A DNA stretch of 64,000 bases. It comes from Rhodopseudomonas_A palustris_F. GTDB taxonomy: Bacteria > Pseudomonadota > Alphaproteobacteria > Rhizobiales > Xanthobacteraceae. Shown here piece after piece: positions 25,775 to 33,918 of the stretch. The stretch is taken from positions 2,542,001-2,606,000 of the forward strand of contig NC_007925.1 in the NCBI RefSeq assembly GCF_000013745.1, written 5' to 3'. The position numbers and the translations under genes were made by a program. Below the pieces are notes generated by a model that was given only the letters and a program-made list of their open reading frames with translations, was not told where the DNA came from and made no database searches. How positions within the stretch are numbered: position 1 is the stretch's first letter; each line of letters starts with the position of its first letter.

Positions 25775-26914
25775 TCAATCCAGCCGTTGCCGGGTGTTGC
25801 GCGCGGTCAGCGCGAACAGCACCGTGCTCATGAAGACGAGGATCAGCGTGCAGGGCACCAGCACCGAGGCGATGTTGCCGGCGAGGAAGATGGTCTGCAG
25901 CCCCTGCACATAGTATTTCGCCGGCACGATCACCGAGAACGCCCGCAGCGGCGCCGGCATGCTGGCGATCTCGAACAGGAAGCCGGAGAAATACAAGCCG
26001 GGCAGGAACGCCACCAGCATCGCCATTTGGCTGGCGACGAACTGGGTCTTCGCCACCGTGGAGATCAACAGCCCGATGCTGAGCGCGACGCTCATGAACA
26101 CCGCGGTGAAGCCGATCAGGATCAAGAGCGAGCCGCGCAGCGGAATGTCGAACACGAACAGCGCTGCCAGCACGCAGACCGCCATCGCGCACAGCCCGAG
26201 CATGAAATTCGGCACCAGCTTGCCGATCAGGAATTCCAGCGTCCCGATCGGGGTTGCCAGCAGCGCCTCGATGGTGCCGCGCTCCCATTCCCGCGAAACC
26301 ACCAGCGCGGTGAGCAGCGCGCCGATCATCATCATGATCAGCGATATCGAGCCGGGCACCAACAGCCGGCGACTCTCCAGCTCCGGGTTGAACCAGAACC
26401 GCGCTTGGACGTCGATCTGGCCCGGCATCGACGTGGTCTTGGCAAAGCCGCGCTGGTTCTGCCAGCTCTGCCAGGCGCCTTGCACATAGCCGGTGACGAG
26501 GCCGGCGGTGTTGGGGTCGCTGCCGTCGGTGATGACCTGGACGCCGGCGGTGTCGCCGCGCTCCAACCGTTCGGCGAAATCGCCGGACAACACGATCACG
26601 CCGCTGATCTTGCCGGCGGCGAGGTCGTCGATGAAGGCGAGCCGGCTCTGCGCCTGACGGACGTCGAAGTAGCGGGTGTTGGACAGCGACATCGCGAATT
26701 CGGCGCTTTCCGGCGTCGGCTCCTCGATCACCAGGCCGACCTTCACGCGCGTGGCGTCGAAGGTGATGCCGAAGCCGAACAGAAACAACAGTAGCGCCGG
26801 CAGTACGAAGGCGACCACGATGCTGGACGGATCGCGCACCACCTGCAGCGTCTCCTTGACGATCAGCGCGCGGATCCGGCGCCAGCGCCCGGATTTCAGC
26901 GAGGCGGCGCTCAT
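25775..26914 (-). CDS. ybhS: ABC-2 type permease, YbhS-like
   Basis: This 379-aa permease has the same plan as its neighbour: an N-terminal helix (IVVAFVLPALLLFLFGFGI), a large outer loop (about residues 45-170) and five C-terminal helices, with VSREWERGTIEALLATPIGT as the ABC-2 signature. The length agrees with E. coli YbhS (about 377 aa). Its ATG overlaps the stop of the ATPase gene by four bases (ATGA), showing translational coupling. It should pair with the YbhR-like protein as a heterodimeric channel. Confidence 0.88.
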   Translation of the reverse strand: MSAASLKSGRWRRIRALIVKETLQVVRDPSSIVVAFVLPALLLFLFGFGITFDATRVKVGLVIEEPTPESAEFAMSLSNTRYFDVRQAQSRLAFIDDLAAGKISGVIVLSGDFAERLERGDTAGVQVITDGSDPNTAGLVTGYVQGAWQSWQNQRGFAKTTSMPGQIDVQARFWFNPELESRRLLVPGSISLIMMMIGALLTALVVSREWERGTIEALLATPIGTLEFLIGKLVPNFMLGLCAMAVCVLAALFVFDIPLRGSLLILIGFTAVFMSVALSIGLLISTVAKTQFVASQMAMLVAFLPGLYFSGFLFEIASMPAPLRAFSVIVPAKYYVQGLQTIFLAGNIASVLVPCTLILVFMSTVLFALTARNTRQRLD

Positions 26915-28638
26915 GCCGCGGCCTGCTGCGCGCGATCGTGCTGCTCGACCAGCGCGATGAAGGCGTCTTCCAGCGTCGGCTCCGGGATCTCCTTGGATTT
27001 CACCGCGTGCTGCAACGCCTCGGGGGTGTCGACCGCGATGCATTTGCCGCGATAGATCAAGGCGACGCGATCGCAATATTCGGCTTCGTCCATGAAATGT
27101 GTGGTCACCATGATGGTGACGCCGCGTCCGACCATGCCGTTGATGAAGCTCCAGAACTCGCGCCGGGTCAGCGGGTCGACGCCCGACGTCGGCTCGTCGA
27201 GAAACAGCACCGGCGGCTCGTGCATGATGGCGCAGGACAGCGCGAGGCGCTGCTTGAAGCCGAGCGGCAAGCCGCCGGAGTTCTCGTTCAGGAACGGCTT
27301 CAGATCGAACGCTTCGATCACCCGGCCGACCGCTTCGCGGCGGCGCGCGCCGGACAGCCCATAGGCGCCGGCGAAGAAATCCAGATTCTGCGCGACGCTG
27401 AGATCGCCATACAGCGAAAACTTCTGCGCCATGTAGCCGAGCCGGGCGCGCGCGGCGGAGGGGGCCTTGTAGAGATCGAGGCCGTCGACCAGCGCCGAGC
27501 CTTCGGTCGGGCGCAGCAGCCCGCACATCATCTTGAAGGTGGTGGATTTGCCGGCGCCGTTCGGCCCGAGCAGGCCGAAGATCTCGCCGCGCGCGATCTC
27601 GAACGAGATGTGGTCGGCGGCGGTGAAATTGCCGAACCTGCGGGTCAGCGCCTTGGCCTGAACCGGGGCCTGGCCGGCTTCGTCGCTGCGTTGTCGTGTG
27701 GCCTGCGCCAGCGTGCGCTTCGGCTGGCCGCCGAGCATCGCCACGAAGGCGTCCTCGAAACGCGGCGGCGTCGGCGCGATGGTCACAGAGGCGGCGCCGA
27801 TGCTTTGTGCCGTCGGCGCGGCGGCGCCCTCGGCGATCACCAGGCGGATCGCTTCGCCCTGCATCACGCCATCGATCACGTCGTCGGAGGTCAGCGTGCG
27901 CGCCAGCAGCGCGCGACGCTCGGAGCCGGCGCCATGCAGCTTGAACACCCGGCCGGCCATCTTGGCGGTCATGTCCTTGGGGTCGCCTTGAAATAGCACG
28001 CGGCCCTGATTGAGCACGATCACTTCGGCGCAGTTCTCGGCCTCGTCGAGATAGGCGGTGCTCCACACCACGCCGACGCCCTGGTCGATCAGGGTGTAGA
28101 CCATCTTCCACAGGTCGCGCCGCGAGATCGGGTCGACGCCGACGCTGGGCTCGTCGAGCAGCAACAGTTTTGGCGATTTCAGCATCGCGCAAGCGAGCCC
28201 CAGCTTCTGCTTCATGCCGCCGCTCAATGCGCCGGCCAGCCGGTCGGTGAAGCGCGCCAGATCGGTGAAGGCCAGCAGCTTTTCGAACGTCGCGGTGCGC
28301 TCGTCGCCGACCACGCCGCGCAGGTCGGCGTACAGCGTGAGGTTCTCCATCACCGAGAGGTCTTCATAGAGCCCGAAGCGCTGCGGCATGTAGCCGATCT
28401 CGTCGTGGATCGCGGCGCCCTCGGTGCGGGTGTCGCGGCCCTGCACGTCGATGCGGCCTGCACTCGGCTCCAGCAACGCCGCGATCAGCCGCATCAAGGT
28501 GGTCTTGCCGGCGCCGTCCGGGCCGACCAGCCCGGTAACCTGGCCGGCCTTGATTGTCGTCGTTAGCGCCTGGATCGCCGGGGCGGCGTTCGGCGCAAAG
28601 GATTTTGCCAGGCCCTCGGTGGAGACCAGCGCCGCCAT
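26911..28638 (-). CDS. ybhF: double-domain ABC transporter ATPase, YbhF-like
   Basis: The 575-aa protein holds two complete nucleotide-binding domains. Domain 1 has Walker A GPDGAGKTTLMRL, signature LSGGMKQKLGLA and Walker B LLLLDEPSVGVDP. Domain 2 has GPNGAGKSTTFKM and VLFLDEPTSGVDP, but its signature reads GGLPLGFKQRLAL, that is LPLGF rather than LSGGQ, so one ATP site may be weak. This fused layout and length match E. coli YbhF (578 aa). It drives the two permeases encoded downstream. The start at 28638 lies 2 bp after the HlyD gene ends. Confidence 0.9.
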   Translation of the reverse strand: MAALVSTEGLAKSFAPNAAPAIQALTTTIKAGQVTGLVGPDGAGKTTLMRLIAALLEPSAGRIDVQGRDTRTEGAAIHDEIGYMPQRFGLYEDLSVMENLTLYADLRGVVGDERTATFEKLLAFTDLARFTDRLAGALSGGMKQKLGLACAMLKSPKLLLLDEPSVGVDPISRRDLWKMVYTLIDQGVGVVWSTAYLDEAENCAEVIVLNQGRVLFQGDPKDMTAKMAGRVFKLHGAGSERRALLARTLTSDDVIDGVMQGEAIRLVIAEGAAAPTAQSIGAASVTIAPTPPRFEDAFVAMLGGQPKRTLAQATRQRSDEAGQAPVQAKALTRRFGNFTAADHISFEIARGEIFGLLGPNGAGKSTTFKMMCGLLRPTEGSALVDGLDLYKAPSAARARLGYMAQKFSLYGDLSVAQNLDFFAGAYGLSGARRREAVGRVIEAFDLKPFLNENSGGLPLGFKQRLALSCAIMHEPPVLFLDEPTSGVDPLTRREFWSFINGMVGRGVTIMVTTHFMDEAEYCDRVALIYRGKCIAVDTPEALQHAVKSKEIPEPTLEDAFIALVEQHDRAQQAAA

Positions 28639-28640
28639 GG

Positions 28641-29675
28641 CTATTTCGCCTCGGCGGAGGGGATGCCCGCTGCGGGCTTGGTGGCGGCGTCGGGGTGGGC
28701 GATGATCGTCATCGGCATGCCCTGGCGCAGCACGTTGTCGGGATCGTCGGTGACGACGCGGATCCGGTACACCAGCGCGGTGCGCAGCTCGCGGGTTTCC
28801 ACCGTCTTCGGGGTGAATTCCGCGGTGGTGGAGATGAAGCCGACGGTGCCCTTCAAGGGCTTGATCTGCGTCGTGTCGGAGTGCAGCTCGACCGCCATGC
28901 CGGGCTTGATGCGGCCGAGCTCCTGCTCGGAGACGTAGCTGCGCACCCACACCGGGGTGGTGAGGCTGAGCACGAACACCGTCTCGCCGGCGTTGACGAT
29001 GGCGCCGAGTTCGCGCACCCGGCTCAACACCACGCCCGCGGTCGGCGCCAGCAGGTCGGCGTCGATCCGCTGCCGCTCGGCGATCCGGAGCGCGGCGTCC
29101 TTGTCGGCGAGCTGGGCGCGGGCGAGGTCGATATCCTCCTCGCGGAAGCCGGCCTTCATCAGCCGCAGTGCTTCGTTGGCCGACGCCAGCTGCGCCGTGG
29201 TCTGGCGGTTCAGCGCCGCGGCGTCGTCATAGGTCTTTTGCGTGCCGGCGGCGGATTTCAGCAATTGGGTGGCGCGGTCGAGACTGACCTTGGCATTGGC
29301 GCTGGCGGCTTCGCGCTCGCTGACCAAAGCTTCGGCCTGGGCGATTTCCTGCGGCCGGTTGCCGGCGATCATCTTGGCCAAATTGGCGGCGGCCTGATCG
29401 CGTTGCGCCCGCATCTGCCGCAGATTGTCTTCGAAATACACCGCATCCAGCGAGGCGAGTTTGTCGCCGGCTTCGACCCGGGCGCCTTCGTCGACGTTGA
29501 GCGCGGCGATCCGGCCGGACACCTTGAAGCCGAGATTGACCTGGCGGACCTCGACGTTGCCCTGCAAGGTGAGCACGTCGTCGTCGCCACGGTGGCTCGT
29601 CCACCACCACGCGCCGGCGGCGCCGGCGAGCGCGATCACGACGATCGGGATGATGATCTTGAGGCGGGGAGTCAT
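28641..29675 (-). CDS. ybhG: HlyD-family periplasmic adaptor, YbhG-like
   Basis: This 344-aa membrane-fusion protein has one N-terminal anchor (LKIIIPIVVIALAGAAGAWW), a first lipoyl half (NVEVRQVNLGFKVSGRIAAL), a long coiled-coil hairpin (about residues 85-200), the second lipoyl half (RIDADLLAPTAGVVLSRVRE) and beta-barrel/MPD domains. It should bridge the ABC-2 permease to an outer-membrane channel encoded elsewhere. It overlaps the repressor gene by four bases (ATGA), showing coupling. Confidence 0.9.
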   Translation of the reverse strand: MTPRLKIIIPIVVIALAGAAGAWWWTSHRGDDDVLTLQGNVEVRQVNLGFKVSGRIAALNVDEGARVEAGDKLASLDAVYFEDNLRQMRAQRDQAAANLAKMIAGNRPQEIAQAEALVSEREAASANAKVSLDRATQLLKSAAGTQKTYDDAAALNRQTTAQLASANEALRLMKAGFREEDIDLARAQLADKDAALRIAERQRIDADLLAPTAGVVLSRVRELGAIVNAGETVFVLSLTTPVWVRSYVSEQELGRIKPGMAVELHSDTTQIKPLKGTVGFISTTAEFTPKTVETRELRTALVYRIRVVTDDPDNVLRQGMPMTIIAHPDAATKPAAGIPSAEAK

Positions 29676-30322
29676 GGCTTGGCGCTCCCGTCATGCGGCA
29701 CGCCGAGCAACAGATCGCGATGCGCCGCCAGCATGCCCTCGACGTCGAGCGGCTCGTGCTGGGTGAACACGCAGCTCCAGATGATGCTGATCAGCATCGG
29801 CGCGAACAGCAATTGCGGAAACCGCACCAGCGCGTCGGACGGCAATTCGCCGTTGTCCTGCGCGCGTTGCGCGGCCTTGCGGATGATCGACAGGCCGCGA
29901 GAAATCACCTCGCGGTGATAGAATTCGGCGATCCCGGGAAACCGCGCGCCCTCGGCGATCACCAAGCGCACGATCTCGCGGCGCTTGGTTTCCAGGATCT
30001 CGCGCCGGAACAGATCGGAGAGCTGCCCCAGCAGTTGCGGGAACGGCAGGTCGGCGCGCGCCACCACGCTGTCGAGATTGCTCAAGGTCGGGCCGATCGC
30101 CGCCAGCACGGTCTTCTCGAACAGATCTTCCTTGTCCTTGAAGAACAGATAGATCGTGCCCTTGGCGACGCCGGCGGCGTCCGCCACCGCGTCGAGCCTG
30201 GTCGCCGCAAAGCCTTCGCTGGTGAACTGCACGAAGGCGGCGTCGAGGATCGCCTGGCGGCGCCGCTCCTGCTCGCGGACCCGCTTGCCGGCGACGCGTT
30301 TGGGGGTGTCGAGGGTCGACAA
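29672..30322 (-). CDS. cecR: TetR-family repressor, CecR-like
   Basis: The 216-aa protein has a TetR helix-turn-helix at about 15-65 (REQERRRQAILDAAFVQFTS, then AVADAAGVAKGTIYLFFKDK) and a C-terminal ligand domain. The gene order TetR, HlyD, double ATPase, two permeases equals E. coli cecR-ybhGFSR. TTG at 30322 is preferred because AGGAG lies eight bases upstream; ATGs at 30364 and 30382 would place the coding start within the operator. It probably represses its own operon through the two palindromes described below and is released by a toxic ligand. Confidence 0.85.
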   Translation of the reverse strand: MSTLDTPKRVAGKRVREQERRRQAILDAAFVQFTSEGFAATRLDAVADAAGVAKGTIYLFFKDKEDLFEKTVLAAIGPTLSNLDSVVARADLPFPQLLGQLSDLFRREILETKRREIVRLVIAEGARFPGIAEFYHREVISRGLSIIRKAAQRAQDNGELPSDALVRFPQLLFAPMLISIIWSCVFTQHEPLDVEGMLAAHRDLLLGVPHDGSAKP

Positions 30323-30367
30323 GGCGGCTTCTCCTGCGCAAGACCAGGGAACGAATCCTATCATGAC

Positions 30368-30381
30368 TGACTGATTAGTCA
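30368..30381. promoter_or_regulatory. TetR operator copy 1
   Basis: TGACTGATTAGTCA is a near-perfect palindrome 46 bp before the repressor's TTG start. On the minus strand it lies within TTGACTAATCAGTCAGTCA, almost the same as the second copy at 30488. Confidence 0.7.
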
Positions 30382-30487
30382 ATTATTCGAAAGTCGCGGC
30401 GAAGCGCGGAAGGACCCCGACATAGCTGCTAAGTTACGGAAACTATTCTGGAAACAGGCGTTATCCCGCGAACACGAAAAGTTTCGT

Positions 30488-30501
30488 TGACTAATTGGTC
30501 A
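30488..30501. promoter_or_regulatory. TetR operator copy 2
   Basis: TGACTAATTGGTCA, within TTGACTAATTGGTCAGTCA on the plus strand, repeats copy 1 in the opposite orientation about 120 bp away. The pair flanks the divergent promoter region between the repressor operon and the 113-aa gene at 30547, so both may be controlled. Confidence 0.7.
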
Positions 30502-30546
30502 GTCAAAAATACTTGAGCCGCAGTGCAGCAAGCGGGCGGAGCCGAG

Positions 30547-30888
30547 ATGACCGGGACGATCAAGCGATGTGACGCCGGCGCGATGATGGCGCTGTGGCAG
30601 GGCCGCGGCGAGCCGACCCCGGCGCCTTGCGGCGAGCAGGTCGATCCGGCGGCGCGTCAGCCGGCCGAGCTGGCGCTCGGCGCGCGGGTGCAGATGAGCG
30701 CGCTCGGTCGGCAGCGGCATCCGCGCTATGGCGCGCGGCAGGGCGTGATCGTCGGGCGCGGCGGGCCGAGCAGCTGGCGGGTCAAGTTCGACGACGTCAA
30801 GACCGTGCAGTCGATCCACAAGGCCTATCTGGAAGTGGTCGGCGCCGCGGCCGCCGAGGCCGCGGCGCCGCCTGCCGCGCGCAGCTGA
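30547..30888 (+). CDS. small SH3-like domain protein, unknown function
   Basis: The 113-aa product has an unremarkable N-terminus and a compact beta domain at about 45-100: LALGARVQMSALGRQRHPRY then GARQGVIVGRGGPSSWRVKF and VQSIHKAYLEVV. This looks like a small SH3/KOW-type fold. GGAG precedes the ATG. A TetR operator lies 46 bp upstream, so it may share regulation with the divergent efflux operon. A degenerate EcfG-like element (GGAAA-N16-CGTT at 30438-30462) is also present. No function can be assigned. Confidence 0.65.
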   Translation: MTGTIKRCDAGAMMALWQGRGEPTPAPCGEQVDPAARQPAELALGARVQMSALGRQRHPRYGARQGVIVGRGGPSSWRVKFDDVKTVQSIHKAYLEVVGAAAAEAAAPPAARS

Positions 30889-30976
30889 CCGGCGCCGCGG
30901 CGCGGCGGCGAGTTGAATTTTTTCGGATTTCGGATTGAGATGGGCGCCCACCGCCAGGATCGCCGCGGGAGGTGCC

Positions 30977-32023
30977 ATGTCGTTTCGCAAGCACAATGCC
31001 GCCTATGAGGCCTGGCTCGGCCGCCAATGCGACGTGGTCGCCCGCGACGTCGCCAAGAAACACAAGCGGATGAAGAAGAGCGCGTTCCTGTTCTTGCGCG
31101 CGACCTACTTCCGCTTTGCCAAGACCGTCCCGAAATTGTTGCCGGAGCTGATGGACGCGCCGCAGGTGCTGGCGGTCGGCGATCTGCATCTGGAGAATTT
31201 CGGCACCTGGCGCGACGCCGAGGGGCGCCTGGTGTGGGGCGTCAACGATTTCGACGAGGCCGCGGTGATGCCGTATCCGTTGGATCTGGTGCGGCTCGCC
31301 ACCAGCATCCGGCTGGCGCCGCCGGGGCCGCTCGGCAAGCAGGCCGCGGCCGACGCGGTGCTGAAGGGCTATCGCGCCGGCCTTGCCGAGCCGCGCCCGG
31401 CGCTGCTCGACCAGAGCGATCTCTGGATGCTGCGCTACGCGCTCGGCGCCGACGGCAAATCGAAAAAATTCTGGCACGACGTCGCCGAATGGCCGACCGC
31501 CGAGCCGCCGCACAAAGTGATCCGCGCGCTGACCAAGAGCCTGCCCGAGGACGCCAAAGACATCCAGTTTCGCTGCCGCAGCGCCGGCGGCGGCAGCCTG
31601 GGGCGGCCGCGCTATGTGGCGATCGCGCAATGGCGCGGCGGCACCGTGTTGCGCGAGGCCAAGGCGCTGGTGCCCTCGGCCTGGGTCTGGGCGCACGGCG
31701 GCAAGGCGGCGCATCTGCTCGATCTTGCGACCGCCGACTATCGCGCGCCCGATCCGTTTCTCGACACCCGCGCGCATTGCATCATCCGGCGGCTGGCGCC
31801 GGATTCCCGCAAGATCGAGCTCGGCGACAAAGCCGGCTCCGCGGTGAACGCCAATCTGATGTGGACGATGGGCTACGATCTCGGCGCGATCCACGCCGCC
31901 GGCGAGCCCGGCGCGGACAAGCTGCTGGACGATCTGAACCAGCGCCGGCGCGGCTGGCTCAACGCCGCGGCCAAGCTGGCCGCCGCCGCGGTCACGCGCG
32001 ATTATCGGCAATGGGCGGGGTGA
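30977..32023 (+). CDS. DUF2252 kinase-like protein
   Basis: This 348-aa protein matches the DUF2252 pattern: FLFLRATYFRFAKTVPKLLP, VLAVGDLHLENFGTWRDAEG with the H-x-E-N block, and VWGVNDFDEAAVMPYPLDLV with an NDFDE motif. These resemble the catalytic and metal-binding motifs of aminoglycoside-phosphotransferase-like kinases (GDLHxxN and the DFD-type motif). It may phosphorylate a small molecule; the substrate is unknown. GGGAGGTG precedes the ATG. It is 88 bp after the SH3-like gene. Confidence 0.85.
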   Translation: MSFRKHNAAYEAWLGRQCDVVARDVAKKHKRMKKSAFLFLRATYFRFAKTVPKLLPELMDAPQVLAVGDLHLENFGTWRDAEGRLVWGVNDFDEAAVMPYPLDLVRLATSIRLAPPGPLGKQAAADAVLKGYRAGLAEPRPALLDQSDLWMLRYALGADGKSKKFWHDVAEWPTAEPPHKVIRALTKSLPEDAKDIQFRCRSAGGGSLGRPRYVAIAQWRGGTVLREAKALVPSAWVWAHGGKAAHLLDLATADYRAPDPFLDTRAHCIIRRLAPDSRKIELGDKAGSAVNANLMWTMGYDLGAIHAAGEPGADKLLDDLNQRRRGWLNAAAKLAAAAVTRDYRQWAG

Positions 32024-32115
32024 GGCGAGGGGCTCGGCGGGGCGACGACGCGTCGTCGCGTCGTCGGGCGCAAGAGCGAAGCGTATTGCGCCGCCTTTCG
32101 CGCCGCCTTTCGCCC

Positions 32116-32143
32116 GGGCGGATCACGCCTCGCTGATCCGCCC
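32116..32143. repeat. palindromic repeat with GGGCGGATC arms
   Basis: GGGCGGATC and GATCCGCCC form a 9-base stem between two convergent genes. It can serve as a bidirectional terminator. Related sequence (ending in GATCCGCCCTAC-like motifs) recurs near 35450-35497 and 35810-35850. Confidence 0.55.
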
Positions 32144-32171
32144 TACGCGGCGCGCCTGCCGAGGCAGCGCT

Positions 32172-32462
32172 TCACTCGGCCGCGCCAAGCACCATCCGCT
32201 CGGCGCGCCGGACCCGGCGCGGCTTCGCCACCGGCTCGGGCGTTTGCGCGGTTCGCTTAACGAACGCATCGGAGCCGATCAGATAGACCAGGAAGGTCAG
32301 CGCGGCGGCGGTCGCGAACAGCGCCAGCGAGATCACGAAGGCATAGCCGAACTGGTAGGTCAGCCCGACCAGCACCGCCGCCACACCGGCCAGCCCGGCA
32401 AGCTGGGCGCGCCCGAGCCGATCGTTTCGCACGGGTGTGGAGGGGCTCTGGGAGGTCTGCAT
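32172..32462 (-). CDS. small membrane protein, two helices
   Basis: The 96-aa product starts MQTSQSPSTPVRNDRLGRAQ, has two membrane helices (LAGLAGVAAVLVGLTYQFGY and ISLALFATAAALTFLVYLIG) and a basic cytoplasmic-type tail (KPRRVRRAER). ATG 32462 has AAGG upstream and fits the topology. Longer in-frame extension upstream runs into tandem repeats and is not coding. No family recognised. Confidence 0.65.
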   Translation of the reverse strand: MQTSQSPSTPVRNDRLGRAQLAGLAGVAAVLVGLTYQFGYAFVISLALFATAAALTFLVYLIGSDAFVKRTAQTPEPVAKPRRVRRAERMVLGAAE

Positions 32463-32605
32463 GGGGCGCCTTGCTGTCACAAGAGGGAACCCGGGCCGCC
32501 GTGCTGACGGCCGGATCAGATGAGAATGAGTTTGGTTATCATCTGGAGCTTTCCGAGGCGTCAAGAAATTTCCTTGGATTTCGCGGGGGAGAGGGGTTTC
32601 CGCGG

Positions 32606-32670
32606 CGTGGCGGCGTGGCGGCGTGGCGGCGTGGCGGCGTGGCGGCGTGGCGGCGTGGCGGGCGTGGCGG
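32606..32670. repeat. 8-bp tandem repeat CGTGGCGG
   Basis: Seven perfect copies of CGTGGCGG run from 32606 to 32661, and after one extra G an eighth copy ends at 32670. It lies between two genes. The unit is not a multiple of three, so copy-number change would shift any frame through it. Confidence 0.9.
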
Positions 32671-32723
32671 CTTTGGCCCGGGAGGGGCGGGACCCACGAG
32701 ATCATGACGGGCGCCGCCAGTCC

Positions 32724-32815
32724 GTAGGGTGGGCAAAGCGCAGCGTGCCCATCATCCGGCTCACCGATCGCGGCTTGCGGGGGGCACGGCGCAAGCGCGC
32801 CTTTGCCCACCCTAC
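32724..32815. repeat. REP/MITE-like palindrome, family C
   Basis: GTAGGGTGGGCAAAG at the left and CTTTGCCCACCCTAC at the right are perfect inverted ends of a 92-bp element. A right half of the same element recurs at 34981-35015. Confidence 0.8.
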
Positions 32816-32831
32816 GGGCCGCGCTTGATGC

Positions 32832-33053
32832 CTAACCGCCGCGTCCGGCGAGCAAGCCCGCGATGGAAATATCCTCGTCGAGCGCGTCCCAATGCAGGCC
32901 AAGGCGGCTCAACCCGACCGTCGCGCGTTGCTCCGGCGTTGCGTGCGCCAGCTTCGGAAACCACGCCAGAGGTGCGCCGAGCGTCCGTCCGTCGGAGAGT
33001 TCGACCCAGAGCGTGTGATCGTCAAAGCGGACGCTGATTGGGGAAACGGGCAT
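32832..33053 (-). CDS. DUF2442 protein
   Basis: The 73-aa product reads ISVRFDDHTLWVELSDGRTL then GAPLAWFPKLAHATPEQRAT, a clear DUF2442 domain. These small proteins are usually encoded next to a DUF4160 gene and the pair is thought to act like a toxin-antitoxin or regulatory couple. Here the expected partner position is occupied by a family A repeat, so it seems to be an orphan. ATG 33053 was chosen as the first in-frame start that gives the normal length. No strong ribosome site is seen. Confidence 0.8.
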   Translation of the reverse strand: MPVSPISVRFDDHTLWVELSDGRTLGAPLAWFPKLAHATPEQRATVGLSRLGLHWDALDEDISIAGLLAGRGG

Positions 33054-33070
33054 GGTACGAATTGTAGCAT

Positions 33071-33155
33071 GTAGCCCGGATAAGCGTAGCGCCATCCGGG
33101 AACGGCATTTCCGCGGCGGCGATGCCCCGGATTTCGCTTCGCTCATCCGGGCTAC
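33071..33155. repeat. REP/MITE-like palindrome, family A copy 1
   Basis: GTAGCCCGGAT at the left and ATCCGGGCTAC at the right are inverted ends of an 85-bp element. Further copies lie at 33818, 35065, 35530 and 35885. Confidence 0.85.
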
Positions 33156-33273
33156 GCTTGCTAATCTCTCGGCGGGGAGCGGATGAGTCTAGGCTGGGTT
33201 GTAAGAAGTGATTTCCGGTAACAATGAAGAAATGCGGCGACGGGTTTCGCAGGCCTGGGCGATGGAGGGGGGA

Positions 33274-33837
33274 TTGAAGAAGAAATTAACGCTCTATGCG
33301 ACGGACGGCGAGGAGCCGAAGAGTATCGATTGGGAAATCTTCGCATCGATAGCGTCAGTGGTGGTAGCCATTTGCGCGATCTGGTTCACCTACCAACAGA
33401 ATCGGAATGCGGAGCAAGACCGTAAGACCGTGGCGGCGATAGATATCACAAGATCTTATCTATCGGACCCCAAGTGGGCCAAAGACTACGCCGATATTAG
33501 ATCGCAAAAATACAAACAACCGAGCCGGGAGTGGCTGATTCAGAGAGCCTTTGTCGATCAGCTCAATTATGTGGCCGGCTTAGCAAATGACAACCTCATT
33601 GACAATCGGTACCTTTCTTGGCGCATCAAGTGTGATATTTTCTATCTAGAGAAACATGTCCATCATTGCCGGTGCGATCTCGGCAGCGCATTCGACAAGA
33701 TCAAGATTTATGTCGAGGAGGGGCGGGCGGAGGCGTGTCCCGAGAAGGAGCCAAAGCCGGAGAGTTGTCCGGATGCCCAAGCGGTAAAGTGTCCAGACCC
33801 AATTCAGCCATGCGCAAGTAGCCCGGATAAGCGCTAG
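33274..33837 (+). CDS. membrane-anchored protein of lower GC, unknown function
   Basis: With the TTG at 33274, preceded by a strong GGAGGGG, the product is 187 aa. It has one membrane helix near the N-terminus (FASIASVVVAICAIWFTYQQ), then a soluble helical part containing RSYLSDPKWAKDYADIR and a Cys-rich region (HHCRCDLG, later Cys-Pro repeats). The layout resembles DUF4760-type proteins but this is not secure. The GC content is lower than in flanking core genes. The stop codon and the last residues (SSPDKR) come from a family A repeat that has invaded the 3' end. Confidence 0.6.
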   Translation: MKKKLTLYATDGEEPKSIDWEIFASIASVVVAICAIWFTYQQNRNAEQDRKTVAAIDITRSYLSDPKWAKDYADIRSQKYKQPSREWLIQRAFVDQLNYVAGLANDNLIDNRYLSWRIKCDIFYLEKHVHHCRCDLGSAFDKIKIYVEEGRAEACPEKEPKPESCPDAQAVKCPDPIQPCASSPDKR

Positions 33838-33905
33838 CGCCATCCGGGAGCGGTCTAGCCAGCAATGCTGGCGTCCCGGGTATCGCTGCGCTCACCCGGG
33901 CTACG
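33818..33905. repeat. REP/MITE-like palindrome, family A copy 2
   Basis: GTAGCCCGGAT begins at 33818 and the complementary end CCCGGGCTAC closes at 33905. Its left end overlaps the final codons of the upstream gene. Confidence 0.85.
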
Positions 33906-33918
33906 CTTGCTATGCTTG

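Noticed and set aside
26911..28950. A single 679-aa ATPase reading through the region upstream of 28638
   Set aside because: The extra N-terminus overlaps the HlyD gene in another frame and has no ABC features; the ATG at 28638 fits YbhF length.
30438..30462. GGAAA-N16-CGTT before the 113-aa gene as an additional EcfG promoter
   Set aside because: The fifth base of the -35 element is wrong and a TetR operator overlaps the region, so it is only mentioned, not called.
32606..32670. Tandem repeat as a CRISPR array
   Set aside because: The unit is 8 bp without spacers and no cas genes are present.
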